Of a DNA stretch of 64,000 bases, positions 18,299 through 26,107 are shown piece by piece. The number at the start of each line of letters is the position of its first letter. The first letter of the stretch is position 1. The position numbers were made by a program, and so were the translations under genes. The notes below the pieces were generated by a model. That model was not told the origin of the DNA, ran no database searches, and saw nothing but the letters and a program-made list of their open reading frames with translations. Source of the stretch: Massilia sp. BJB1822 (GTDB lineage Bacteria > Pseudomonadota > Gammaproteobacteria > Burkholderiales > Burkholderiaceae_D); the NCBI RefSeq assembly GCF_013369485.1, contig NZ_JABWEB010000002.1, forward strand, positions 124,001-188,000, written 5' to 3'.

Positions 18299-18677
18299 GT
18301 GGTAGCCAGGCTGGTTTTGTATCCGTATGCAGCTCACGATTCACTGGCCCGTCAAATTCCTGATCCAGCGTTCCCAGCGTGATGGCGATACGGTCAGGCG
18401 ACTGCGTGCTGCGCCAGAACAAAGTGGAACCGCAGACGCGGCAAAAACCGCGTCGACCATGCTCGGATGAAGCGTATTCCGTCACCAGCTCCGCACCGCG
18501 CTCGTATCTGAAGCCCGCGCTGGCCACATTCGCATATGAACCCGACGCCGCGCCATGCTGCTTCTGGCACATGATGCAGTAGCAATGGCTCGCATGTTGA
18601 ACTGGTTTTTCCGCCCGGTAGGCAATGCCGCCGCAAAGGCAGCTGCCGCGCAGACAAACATCCTCACTCGTAAGCAT
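18291..18677 (-). CDS. GFA (CENP-V/GFA) family zinc protein, copy 2
   Basis: A 128-aa paralogue of the gene at 17447-17839, with the same motifs (CLCGGIAY, CHCYCIMCQKQHGA, FCRVCGSTLFW) and very similar DNA over most of its length. ATG 18677 is chosen because GGAGAG sits just upstream; the in-frame ATG 18689 precedes that site. The pair probably arose by tandem duplication. Confidence 0.87.
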   Translation of the reverse strand: MLTSEDVCLRGSCLCGGIAYRAEKPVQHASHCYCIMCQKQHGAASGSYANVASAGFRYERGAELVTEYASSEHGRRGFCRVCGSTLFWRSTQSPDRIAITLGTLDQEFDGPVNRELHTDTKPAWLPLK

Positions 18678-18709
18678 CCGGCTCTCCATGTAAATGATTT
18701 ATACCGTAA

Positions 18710-19060
18710 TTATGCGGGCGCCCCATCTTTCGCGTGCGCGCCGCTGCCGATGCGTACCGGCGCATAATGCCGCATTTCCTCGATCTGATTGATATAGGGG
18801 CGGATCGCCGCCAGAAATGGCGCGAACTCCGGCGCGCGGCGAAAGCCGCTCAGGTGGCCCTCGGCCGAATCCCATTCAATCCGCAGCACATAATGATCGG
18901 CCTCCTCAACGCAGCGCGACAGCTCGTAAGACAGGCAGTGCGGCGAAATATCCAGCGAGGCGCAGGCGCTGCGATAGGCTGCCTCGAAGGCGGCAGCCGC
19001 TTCCTCGGCGGATGCCGTTTCCGCGTGATGCAGCTTGTAGCGAATATACTCGACAATCAT
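18710..19060 (-). CDS. Antibiotic biosynthesis monooxygenase (ABM)-like protein
   Basis: A small protein of 116 aa beginning MIVEYIRYKL, the usual first strand of a dimeric alpha-beta barrel. It continues with a helix (FEAAYRSACASLDISPHCL), strand LSRCVEEADHYVLRIEW and a conserved GHLSGFRRAPEFAPFLAAI segment. ABM-type proteins are cofactor-free oxygenases or quinone-handling enzymes, but the reaction here is unknown. ATG 19060 follows GGAGGAAAG. It is divergent from the NemR-like gene, and the 19181-19197 operator lies between them. Confidence 0.7.
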   Translation of the reverse strand: MIVEYIRYKLHHAETASAEEAAAAFEAAYRSACASLDISPHCLSYELSRCVEEADHYVLRIEWDSAEGHLSGFRRAPEFAPFLAAIRPYINQIEEMRHYAPVRIGSGAHAKDGAPA

Positions 19061-19180
19061 CTTTCCTCCAGAGAAGCATGAATTGGCAAAAATTCGGCCC
19101 GCGAAAGCAGGCTGCACAGTTCATCATGCTAGCGCAAAAGCCTGGCGCGATGTGGCATGCCATGCAGCGTAAATGAGGGA

Positions 19181-19197
19181 TATAGACGACTGGTCTA
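19181..19197. promoter_or_regulatory. NemR-like operator, copy 1
   Basis: TATAGACGACTGGTCTA contains the inverted repeat TAGAC-N5-GTCTA, resembling the TAGACC/GGTCTA half-sites bound by NemR-type TetR proteins. It lies 12 bp before the regulator start and is identical over 17 bp to 27936-27952. Confidence 0.75.
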
Positions 19198-19209
19198 GTT
19201 TGTTCTAAG

Positions 19210-19809
19210 ATGCGGGGCATGAGCACGCAAATTACCGATCTCCGCCAGCATATCCTCGCAGTCGCCAAGCCGCTGTTGCTGAACAAGGGCTATACGGCGG
19301 TGGGCCTGACCGAGCTGCTGGCGACGGCCGGGATTCCCAAAGGCTCCTTCTACCATTACTTCGAGTCCAAGGAGGGCTTCGGACAGGCGCTGCTCGAATG
19401 GTATTTCGGCGACTACCTGGCGTTTCTCGACGAGCTGCTGGCGCGGCCGGGCAAGGCGCAGCAAAGGCTGATGGGCTTCTGGCAGTACTGGCTCGATGCG
19501 CAGGGCGGCGACGATCCGGCGGCGAAATGCCTGGCGGTTAAGCTCAGTGCCGAAGTCAGCGACCTGTCGGAGAGCATGCGCGTGACGCTGGAACAGGGTA
19601 CACAAGGCGTGATCCAGCGCTTGACCCAGTGTATCGCCGAGGGCCGAGCCGATGGTTCGCTGGCCCATGTGAAAGATGCGGCGCAACTGGCGAATACGTT
19701 GTATCAGCTATGGCTGGGCGCCAGTCTGCTGGCCAAGATCACGCGCAGCCGCGCCCCGCTGGAAAGCGCCATGACGGGGACGCGGCAATTGCTCAAGCCA
19801 CCCAAATAG
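19210..19809 (+). CDS. NemR-like TetR-family transcriptional repressor
   Basis: A 199-aa repressor with an N-terminal HTH (GLTELLATAGIPKGSFYHYFESKEGFG). The ligand domain closely follows E. coli NemR: KCLAVKLSAEVSDLSESMR and LWLGASLLAKITRSRAPLE. The Cys in AAKCLAVK aligns with the redox/electrophile-sensing Cys106 of NemR. ATG 19219 is an alternative start. It converges on the minus-strand operon with only 3 bp between the stops, and its operator recurs upstream of that operon, so it is the likely regulator of the cluster. Confidence 0.85.
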   Translation: MRGMSTQITDLRQHILAVAKPLLLNKGYTAVGLTELLATAGIPKGSFYHYFESKEGFGQALLEWYFGDYLAFLDELLARPGKAQQRLMGFWQYWLDAQGGDDPAAKCLAVKLSAEVSDLSESMRVTLEQGTQGVIQRLTQCIAEGRADGSLAHVKDAAQLANTLYQLWLGASLLAKITRSRAPLESAMTGTRQLLKPPK

Positions 19810-19812
19810 CTG

Positions 19813-21060
19813 CTATGCCTGGGTGTCGAGGCGGATGGCCGCCGTCAGCGCATCCAGGCCGCAGGCTTGCAGGACGCCGTCGAAAGCGGCGCCTTGCCAG
19901 CCTGTGATGGACGGTTCGCCATTGCCCCAGGCTTTGACGAAGCCCGTGTTGAAGGCTTGGTCGCCGGCCGGATTCCATAGGCTGCCGAATACGCCGCGCG
20001 CATCGCGGCTGTCCCAGACCGCGTTCGCCGTTGCACTGATGCCTTGTGGCGACAGGGGCCGGCCGAGCGTCTGCGACACCAGCGGCTCTGAGGCATAGCG
20101 CAGCAGGACGCCGCGCCCGCCGATATAGTCCCCGGCATAGGAGCGGCCGAAACTGGAATTGAAGGGCGGCTCGCGCAGCACCTTGTCTGAACCACCAAAC
20201 AGCAGGGTTTCCACGCCCGCGGCCAGTTTGACGAAGCTGTCCTGGTACAGACGCAGGCCGAAGCCGGGCGGCGGGGTGCCTTCTTGCAGGATGGCCGCAA
20301 GACCCATCAGCAGCAGCCCCTGGTCGCCGGTCCAGACCCAGCCCCGTTCCCAGTCCGGATACTCTTCGCGCACATAGGTTTTCTCGGCCATGGGCCGTTC
20401 GTGGATCAGGCTTTGCATTGCCGGCAGTGTGCGCAGATAGGGACCGTTGTCGAGCGATGGATAATCGAGCGTGAACCACTGGCCAAACCAGGCGGCCTGG
20501 CTCAGCGCAAAGTCGAGGTAGCGCCCGGGACCATGGAGCTTATGCAGGCGGTAGGATAGGAGCATCAGGTTGACATTGGTGACGGTATTGCGGGTGCCGT
20601 AACCGCCGCCATTGCGCTTGCGGTCCGGCGAGATATTGCCGCAGCCATGGGGAACCGGCGTCGCATCCTTGCTGTTGTCGTAGCCGGTTTCCATCATCTG
20701 TTCCCAGCATGCGCGGGCGATGTCGGCATACTTTTGTGCGGTGGGAGCATCGTCGATGGATTGCAGATAGACGCTGGCTTCCGCGCTGGCCAGGCCGCAC
20801 CAGCCGTAGTCGTCGGCCCATACCTGGTCGGCGCCGATATAGGGCTGGAAGAAGCGGGCGTTCTCTCCGATCAGCGTTGTCCGCAGATCCTGCATTGGCC
20901 GCAGAGCCGGATCGGTCTTGCCCCAGCGTTTTTCGGCGGCATCGACAAAACGCAGGTAGCTGTGAAAGGTATTCGAACGTTTCCAGAAGTCGCTGAAGTT
21001 CCAGACGCCGGCGAAAGTCTTGGCGCCGGCAATTGCCATGGTTTTAAGATCAGTGCTCAT
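19813..21060 (-). CDS. GH76-like (six-hairpin) protein, last gene of the alpha-N-methyltransferase operon
   Basis: A 415-aa protein rich in Trp and aromatic motifs of alpha/alpha-toroid enzymes: WADDYGWCGLASAEA near residue 81, NGGGYGTRNTVTNVN, and GWVWTGDQGLLLMGL. These resemble GH76 (alpha-1,6-mannanase) active-site blocks, where paired Asp residues act. Here DD in WADDYG could serve. There is no signal peptide, so a cytosolic role on a glycan or peptide conjugate is more likely than cell-wall degradation. It overlaps the dioxygenase gene by 11 bp. Function inside the cluster is unknown. Confidence 0.65.
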   Translation of the reverse strand: MSTDLKTMAIAGAKTFAGVWNFSDFWKRSNTFHSYLRFVDAAEKRWGKTDPALRPMQDLRTTLIGENARFFQPYIGADQVWADDYGWCGLASAEASVYLQSIDDAPTAQKYADIARACWEQMMETGYDNSKDATPVPHGCGNISPDRKRNGGGYGTRNTVTNVNLMLLSYRLHKLHGPGRYLDFALSQAAWFGQWFTLDYPSLDNGPYLRTLPAMQSLIHERPMAEKTYVREEYPDWERGWVWTGDQGLLLMGLAAILQEGTPPPGFGLRLYQDSFVKLAAGVETLLFGGSDKVLREPPFNSSFGRSYAGDYIGGRGVLLRYASEPLVSQTLGRPLSPQGISATANAVWDSRDARGVFGSLWNPAGDQAFNTGFVKAWGNGEPSITGWQGAAFDGVLQACGLDALTAAIRLDTQA

Positions 21061-21715
21061 ATCCTAGAGTCTCCATTGTTTGCCCGCTGTTCAAATCAGC
21101 CGGACGCCGTCCCAGGATGGCTTTTGCCTTGGGCGGCAGGCTGTCTCCGCGCGGGGCGAAGCGGAAGTCGATACTCACGCGGGTTTGCTGCGTGTCGTTG
21201 GCGACGGTGCCATGGGACAGGTAGCCGCCATCGAAAACCAAGGCCTGGCCGTAGCGCACCGGGATGGGCTGGTAGTCGCCCTTGCCGTAATCGCTTTCAA
21301 CCCAGAGCGTATTGCTGTCGAAAGTGTCAGTGAAAGGCAGCCAGACATTGATCTGGTCCACGCGCCCGGTCACATCGGCGTCGCGATGCCAGCTGCTGAC
21401 CGATGGCGTGCCGGCCAGGTGCACGCGCATCTTCGGATGCATCGAATAGGACAGGCGGCGCTGGAAGGCAGCACCGATCACCTCTTTGACGAAAGCGTTA
21501 TAGATCACGTAGAACAGGTCGTCGTCCGGCAAGCCCTGCATGCGCTGGCGCAGCAGCAGATTATCCGCGTGCGTCAGACAGGGAGGCGCGCCGCGCCGGG
21601 CCTTCTGCGCCAGCCAGTACACGTGCAGCCGCTCCAGCGCCGGCACGCGGTAGACTTGGCGCGCCACCACCTTGGCGAAGGCGTAGCGCCGGACGTCGTA
21701 GTCGAGCAGCAGCAT
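21050..21715 (-). CDS. 2-oxoglutarate/Fe(II)-dependent dioxygenase
   Basis: A 221-aa oxygenase with the facial triad HxD...H: His110-x-Asp112 in SSWHRDADV and His168 in LSHGTVAND, with Arg179 (TRVSIDF) placed to bind 2-oxoglutarate. It resembles StrG/phytanoyl-type hydroxylases used in natural-product tailoring. It starts 9 bp after the methyltransferase gene and overlaps the GH76-like gene, so it is part of the same operon. I infer hydroxylation of the cluster's product, without direct evidence for the substrate. Confidence 0.8.
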   Translation of the reverse strand: MLLLDYDVRRYAFAKVVARQVYRVPALERLHVYWLAQKARRGAPPCLTHADNLLLRQRMQGLPDDDLFYVIYNAFVKEVIGAAFQRRLSYSMHPKMRVHLAGTPSVSSWHRDADVTGRVDQINVWLPFTDTFDSNTLWVESDYGKGDYQPIPVRYGQALVFDGGYLSHGTVANDTQQTRVSIDFRFAPRGDSLPPKAKAILGRRPADLNSGQTMETLGYEH

Positions 21716-21724
21716 GCTGCCAGC

Positions 21725-24148
21725 TCAGGGCAGCAGGCGGCGCAGGGCCACATTCATGACCTTGGCCGTGAACTGCGCCTTTTCCCACTTATGCCAAAGC
21801 AGCAGACCGCCCGTGCGGCTGGCGTTGGAACATAGGGCCACCAGCGATTGCCAGGCGGGCAAGGGCAGGCCGAAATCGGCTTCGGGCCGCTCGGCCACGG
21901 CGTTGGGGCCGGCCGCCACCATGCCGTAGCATTGCTGCTGCTCGCCTGTCGCTGTCTGCAAGGTGCCGAAGAGCAGGGGGAGTAAGGTCACTGGATCGAT
22001 CTGCACCTGCAGGCTGCCGCTGCGTGCTTGCGCCGGACCATCCGACCAGGTGAAGGCCGTCAGCCCCGTCACCGCTGGCGTGACGGCGGCGCCGTCGATA
22101 GCCGCTTCGCCCCGTCCGAGAACCAGGGTGTGGGATACGGTCTGCCCTTTGCCGGCCACGCGCACGATATAGCGGCCGCCGAACAGGTCGAGCTGGCCGG
22201 CTTGCGGCAACCACAGACCATCGGCGCTGCTTCCGGGCGCGCCGAACTCGAAGCGGCTGTCGCCCACCGTCAAGCTGTTGCCGTCGGCCGTGAGCGCGCC
22301 GGGCAGCACTTGGCCGTTGAGGCGGGCCGCCAGATAGCGTCCGCGCTGCGCATCGCTGGCGACGGCCAGTTCCAGCATGCCGCCGCTGCTGGCCTGGCGG
22401 TAGCGGCCCACGCGCTGGCTGGGATGCGGTCTTTGCAGCTCGGGTTCGCGCGCGGAGAAGGCGGCATTCTTCGGCATATCCTGCCCGGCGGGCCAGATAT
22501 TGCAGCCGATCAGACGCCGCTTGCCGTTCTGGTCCACATCGAAGCGCAGCAGGCCGTTGCTGCGGTTGCCGCGCTGCGCCTGCCATTGCAGCACGCCGCG
22601 CTGGAATTTGAAGGGCCGTATCTGAACGCCATTGACGAATAGGCCGCTGCGGCGCGGTCCACCGGCATTGCCAATGAGGACGATCAACTGGCCCGCATCG
22701 CCGCAATACACGCCGGTCCATGCGTTCAGGTGCTCGCGCAGCAGCAGGTCGATATCGCTGCGCATATTGTCCATATCCGGCGGCAGATCGTGCTTGCCGG
22801 CCAGTTGGACCAGCTTGTCCCTGCCGCCCTGGGTTTTGGACTGCGCTAATTGCAGCACCTGGCGCGCCAGCGGCCGCTGGTTCAGCAGCGCGTGCAGGAA
22901 GCTCTGGTTGGCATCCGAGCGCAGGGCGGCGCCCTTGGCCGCGATCTGGATGCCGCCCGGGTCGCGCGTCGCCAGCAGATACTGTTCGCGCTCGCTCAGG
23001 CCGGAAAAGGCTTCGGCGGCAACGGCCTGGCCGGGCGCGTGGCGGTACAGATCCTGGAAGTCCAGATCCTGCTTGAGCCGCAGCAGGAAGCGGCTGGCGC
23101 CGGTGTCTTCCTGCCAGCGGTAATCGCGCGGGATGCGGAAGTTCTTGAAAGCTTTGAACGCTTTCATCTCACGCGGACCATAGCGGCCGATATCGCGCAG
23201 CGGGCTGCCCGCCGGTTTGACGGTTTCGCCAGGCTGCAGCAGGCCAAGGCGCTGCAGCATATCGTGGTCCGCCTCCACCGCGTCGCGCGGCGCCAGATAG
23301 AAGGTGGAGATGCCGGTCACGCGCAACTGGATGTCCGGCTCGTGCAGGCGGGAGAGGGGATAGGTTTCGATCAGCGGTGGGATGGTCGGATAGCGCGAGG
23401 CCACATAATGGGTGACGGGATAGTCCTTGCCGTACACCCCTTGCAGATAGTCGATGAGTATCGAGAAATTGCTGTTCACATAGCCCTTGCGGCGGAAGCC
23501 CATTTCGCCGATCAGGCCGACCTGCCACAGCACCACGTGCAGGCTGGTGTCCGGCTTGCGCAGGCGGATCAGCATGTCCGAAGCCTCGTGGGTTTGCAGG
23601 CCGGGATGGCTGGGATCCACGCCCAGGTCGGCGCACAGGCAATCGAGCGCGCTGACGCCGGCGCGCATGGTGGCGCGGTGTCCTTCGCGGCGGGCGATCA
23701 GGATGGCGCGGTGGGTGGAAAGGACGAAGACGCCCGGATGCCCGTAATAGATCGCCACCACCTTCTTCGCCTGGCGCACGTGATGAAGCATGGCCTCCGC
23801 CATCTGCATATACGTCACGTAGCGCACCTTGTTATCGTCGTACAGCACGTACAGGTCATGCGCGTCGGGCCGCAAGTCCCTGATCCAGACCACGGTGGCC
23901 GGGTCGGCCACGCAGTAGAAAACATGGTCGGCGCTGCGTATCAGTTCCTGGTCGCCGAGCGAGAAGCCGACCGTTTCGATGCCCGAGCCGATGATGGTCA
24001 GTTCGCCCACCTGGTCCGGAGGCAGGGGATGGTCCGGTCCTTGTTCGCTGACATTGTCGGCTGCGGCGATGGCGCGCGCCAGCTCCTGCCAGGCTGCTTC
24101 GGCCTGCTGGCGCGGGGCGGGGTCTTGCTTGTTGACGGAATCCGGCAT
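21725..24148 (-). CDS. Borosin-type peptide alpha-N-methyltransferase (OphMA-like) with a long C-terminal extension
   Basis: 807 aa. Residues 48-290 form a tetrapyrrole-methylase-fold SAM domain matching fungal OphMA and bacterial borosin enzymes: ELTIIGSGIETVG, YDDNKVRYVTYMQMAEAML, YYGHPGVFV, AGVSALDCL and VTGISTFYLAP. The catalytic set of OphMA (Tyr66, Arg72, Tyr76, Tyr98) is present with identical spacing as Tyr103, Arg109, Tyr113 and Tyr135. Residues 350-406 look like the clasp/precursor-binding helices (SRFLLRLKQDLDFQ, GLSEREQYLLATRDPGGI). Residues 476-807 are an unrecognised beta-rich extension instead of a short core peptide. A GGAAAGGAAAA ribosome site precedes ATG 24148. This enzyme would methylate backbone amides, in itself or in a partner. 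Confidence 0.82.
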   Translation of the reverse strand: MPDSVNKQDPAPRQQAEAAWQELARAIAAADNVSEQGPDHPLPPDQVGELTIIGSGIETVGFSLGDQELIRSADHVFYCVADPATVVWIRDLRPDAHDLYVLYDDNKVRYVTYMQMAEAMLHHVRQAKKVVAIYYGHPGVFVLSTHRAILIARREGHRATMRAGVSALDCLCADLGVDPSHPGLQTHEASDMLIRLRKPDTSLHVVLWQVGLIGEMGFRRKGYVNSNFSILIDYLQGVYGKDYPVTHYVASRYPTIPPLIETYPLSRLHEPDIQLRVTGISTFYLAPRDAVEADHDMLQRLGLLQPGETVKPAGSPLRDIGRYGPREMKAFKAFKNFRIPRDYRWQEDTGASRFLLRLKQDLDFQDLYRHAPGQAVAAEAFSGLSEREQYLLATRDPGGIQIAAKGAALRSDANQSFLHALLNQRPLARQVLQLAQSKTQGGRDKLVQLAGKHDLPPDMDNMRSDIDLLLREHLNAWTGVYCGDAGQLIVLIGNAGGPRRSGLFVNGVQIRPFKFQRGVLQWQAQRGNRSNGLLRFDVDQNGKRRLIGCNIWPAGQDMPKNAAFSAREPELQRPHPSQRVGRYRQASSGGMLELAVASDAQRGRYLAARLNGQVLPGALTADGNSLTVGDSRFEFGAPGSSADGLWLPQAGQLDLFGGRYIVRVAGKGQTVSHTLVLGRGEAAIDGAAVTPAVTGLTAFTWSDGPAQARSGSLQVQIDPVTLLPLLFGTLQTATGEQQQCYGMVAAGPNAVAERPEADFGLPLPAWQSLVALCSNASRTGGLLLWHKWEKAQFTAKVMNVALRRLLP

Positions 24149-24182
24149 GGCGTTTTCCTTTCCGTAATGATGGTGGGCTGTG

Positions 24183-26006
24183 TCAGGAGAGCAGGGCGGT
24201 GTATTTCATCGCCACGCCGCAAGCTACCTTGACCGGCAGCACCTGGCCCTTGTAGGTATAAGCCGCCAGTGCCTGATAGGCCTGGTATTGCTGGTCCGCC
24301 GACGTGTATTTGCCCATGGCGCGCACCGCGTCCGACTCGTCGCTGCTGGACCAGCGCCAGGCTGCCTGCGTGTTATCGGCATCGGCGTTCTTCGTCATCA
24401 GCACCGAACTCAAAAGGGTTTGCTGGTTGACGGCGCTGGGCGCGGCCTGCTGCACGTAGTCGGCCACGGTTGTCCAGCGGGTGGATGCGCTGTTCTTTTC
24501 GTTCAGCAGATAATTGACCAGCAGACCCAGGCCGGTACTTTGCTGCGGCGAGAGATTTTGCAGGTCTTTCTGGGCCGCGTTCTTCCATACATTGAGCAGG
24601 GTTTGCGCGCCCTGGAAGGCAGCCATGATGGCCAGGTTCTCCACCAGCGCCGGCAAGCCCTTGGTCATGATCCAGTTGCCCACCTTTTGCAGCAGGCTGG
24701 TGATGGCTCCCGGTTCCACATTGACGTCGGTGTCAATGTCGACGTCGGTATCGACATCGGTCACGTCCACCGTGTCGACCACATTGTCGACATCGATGTC
24801 CACATCCACATCCACGTCCACGTCGATGATGGCGAAAACGTCGTCGTCCACATCGATATCCACGTCGATATCCACGTCCACGTCGGTGTCTTCGTCGGTA
24901 TCGGTGTCGGTGTCGATATCCACATCGACGTCCACATCGACGTCCACATTGATCGGTTCCACCGGATCGCCCAGGCTGGCGACGGGATCGGCGTCCTCGC
25001 CGATGCCTTCGAATTTGCTGCGCACCGAGGAGATGAAATCGCTGGCCTTGCCGGCCAGGTACTGGATGCCGTTCTTGATCCCCGACAGCACATGCACGGC
25101 CATATCGACCGTCATGGCGATCTGCACGCCGAGGAAGCCGGTATACGCCATGTCATATGCTACGGCCCACCAGGGGATGGGCGGATCGGCATAGGGCTGG
25201 GCGATGAAGCTGGCGCCCGCATTCTTGCCGGTGAAGCACATGGCGTTCTCGGAAGGCTTGCCTTCCCAGGTCAGGTTGCGCAGCACAGCCGTGAGCAGGA
25301 TGCCGCTGCTGCCGGTGGCGCCGCTGGAACTGAGCACGCTATTGGCGAAGGCGAGCGGCACGGCCGCGCCGCCTGTCGGCGTATAGCTGGCGGCGCCGTT
25401 GGCGATCACCAGCTGGCCCACCGGTACGGTCGGCAGCACAAATTCCGAAGGGTTGTTGTCCGGCTGGTAGCAGTAATAGCTGCCGGGCCAGGCCCACAGC
25501 GAGTTGGTGGCCCAGTAGGCGACGATGGAGAAATGGAAGTAGTCGCAGCCGGCATAGCCGTTCTGGCTGAGGAAAGTGCTGATCTGGTCATTCAGCGTCA
25601 GCAGATTGCTGTCGTCCAGCAGCAGCTCGGTGAATTGCAGGGCCAGCGGCGCGTAAGGCTGGCTGACGTAGGTCTGGTAGAAGCTCCACGCCGTCTGGCA
25701 GGCCGGCAGGTCGCTATTGGCGACGGTCAGCGCGCCGCCGCCCATGATGGGCGGGACGTAGACTGTGATGGGAAAGTCGTTGTCGCCGCGGCAGATCACC
25801 AGCCGCGCCAGCGCATCCGGCACGTCCACGTTTTGCGTGGCGTTGGCGGCAATGGTTGCGATCTTGGTATAGACCGGATAGTAAGAGCTTTGCTCGGTGG
25901 AGGGCGGATCGGTGGGAGGGCTGGCCGAGGTGGTGTTGTAGACCGTTAGCGTCAAGTTCAGCTGATTGGTGATGGCAACGATGTTACCGGAATCGGCAGC
26001 GCTCAT
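24183..26006 (-). CDS. Large protein with an Asp-Val/Ile repeat, cluster-specific
   Basis: 607 aa, no known family. Residues 8-85 (VAITNQLNLTLTVYNTT and on) form a beta-rich domain resembling the N-terminus of the neighbouring 559-aa protein. A weakly hydrophobic stretch (about 280-312) precedes residues 353-430, an almost uninterrupted alternation of Asp with Val/Ile/Thr. The remainder is helical and Gln/Asn-rich. There is no signal peptide. The repeat could form an acidic beta strand or bind calcium. It could also be an N-methylation substrate of the adjacent enzyme, which is speculation. It lies 34 bp upstream of the methyltransferase gene. Confidence 0.7.
   Translation of the reverse strand: MSAADSGNIVAITNQLNLTLTVYNTTSASPPTDPPSTEQSSYYPVYTKIATIAANATQNVDVPDALARLVICRGDNDFPITVYVPPIMGGGALTVANSDLPACQTAWSFYQTYVSQPYAPLALQFTELLLDDSNLLTLNDQISTFLSQNGYAGCDYFHFSIVAYWATNSLWAWPGSYYCYQPDNNPSEFVLPTVPVGQLVIANGAASYTPTGGAAVPLAFANSVLSSSGATGSSGILLTAVLRNLTWEGKPSENAMCFTGKNAGASFIAQPYADPPIPWWAVAYDMAYTGFLGVQIAMTVDMAVHVLSGIKNGIQYLAGKASDFISSVRSKFEGIGEDADPVASLGDPVEPINVDVDVDVDVDIDTDTDTDEDTDVDVDIDVDIDVDDDVFAIIDVDVDVDVDIDVDNVVDTVDVTDVDTDVDIDTDVNVEPGAITSLLQKVGNWIMTKGLPALVENLAIMAAFQGAQTLLNVWKNAAQKDLQNLSPQQSTGLGLLVNYLLNEKNSASTRWTTVADYVQQAAPSAVNQQTLLSSVLMTKNADADNTQAAWRWSSSDESDAVRAMGKYTSADQQYQAYQALAAYTYKGQVLPVKVACGVAMKYTALLS
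24717..24950 (-). repeat. Asp-Val/Ile coding repeat (GAYGTN hexamer-like)
   Basis: The DNA for residues 353-430 of the 607-aa protein consists of near-tandem 6-nt units encoding Asp-Val or Asp-Ile with synonymous and Thr variation. The antisense strand reads as IDVDVH-type frames, which are spurious. The unit number may vary between strains. Confidence 0.85.
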
Positions 26007-26107
26007 GATCGGCTCTCGCAGGAATATGGGAAAAGAACAGGGACGCCGCGCCGGGTAGGGCGTGTCCGCCGCCGGCGCGGTGGCACCGGCGGTTTTGCGC
26101 TGCGGAT

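Noticed and set aside
24180..25949. 589-aa plus-strand frame full of VDIHVDVHVD-type repeats
   Set aside because: It is the antisense reading of the Asp-Val tract and flanks of the 607-aa protein. The minus-strand gene has better composition and an operon context.
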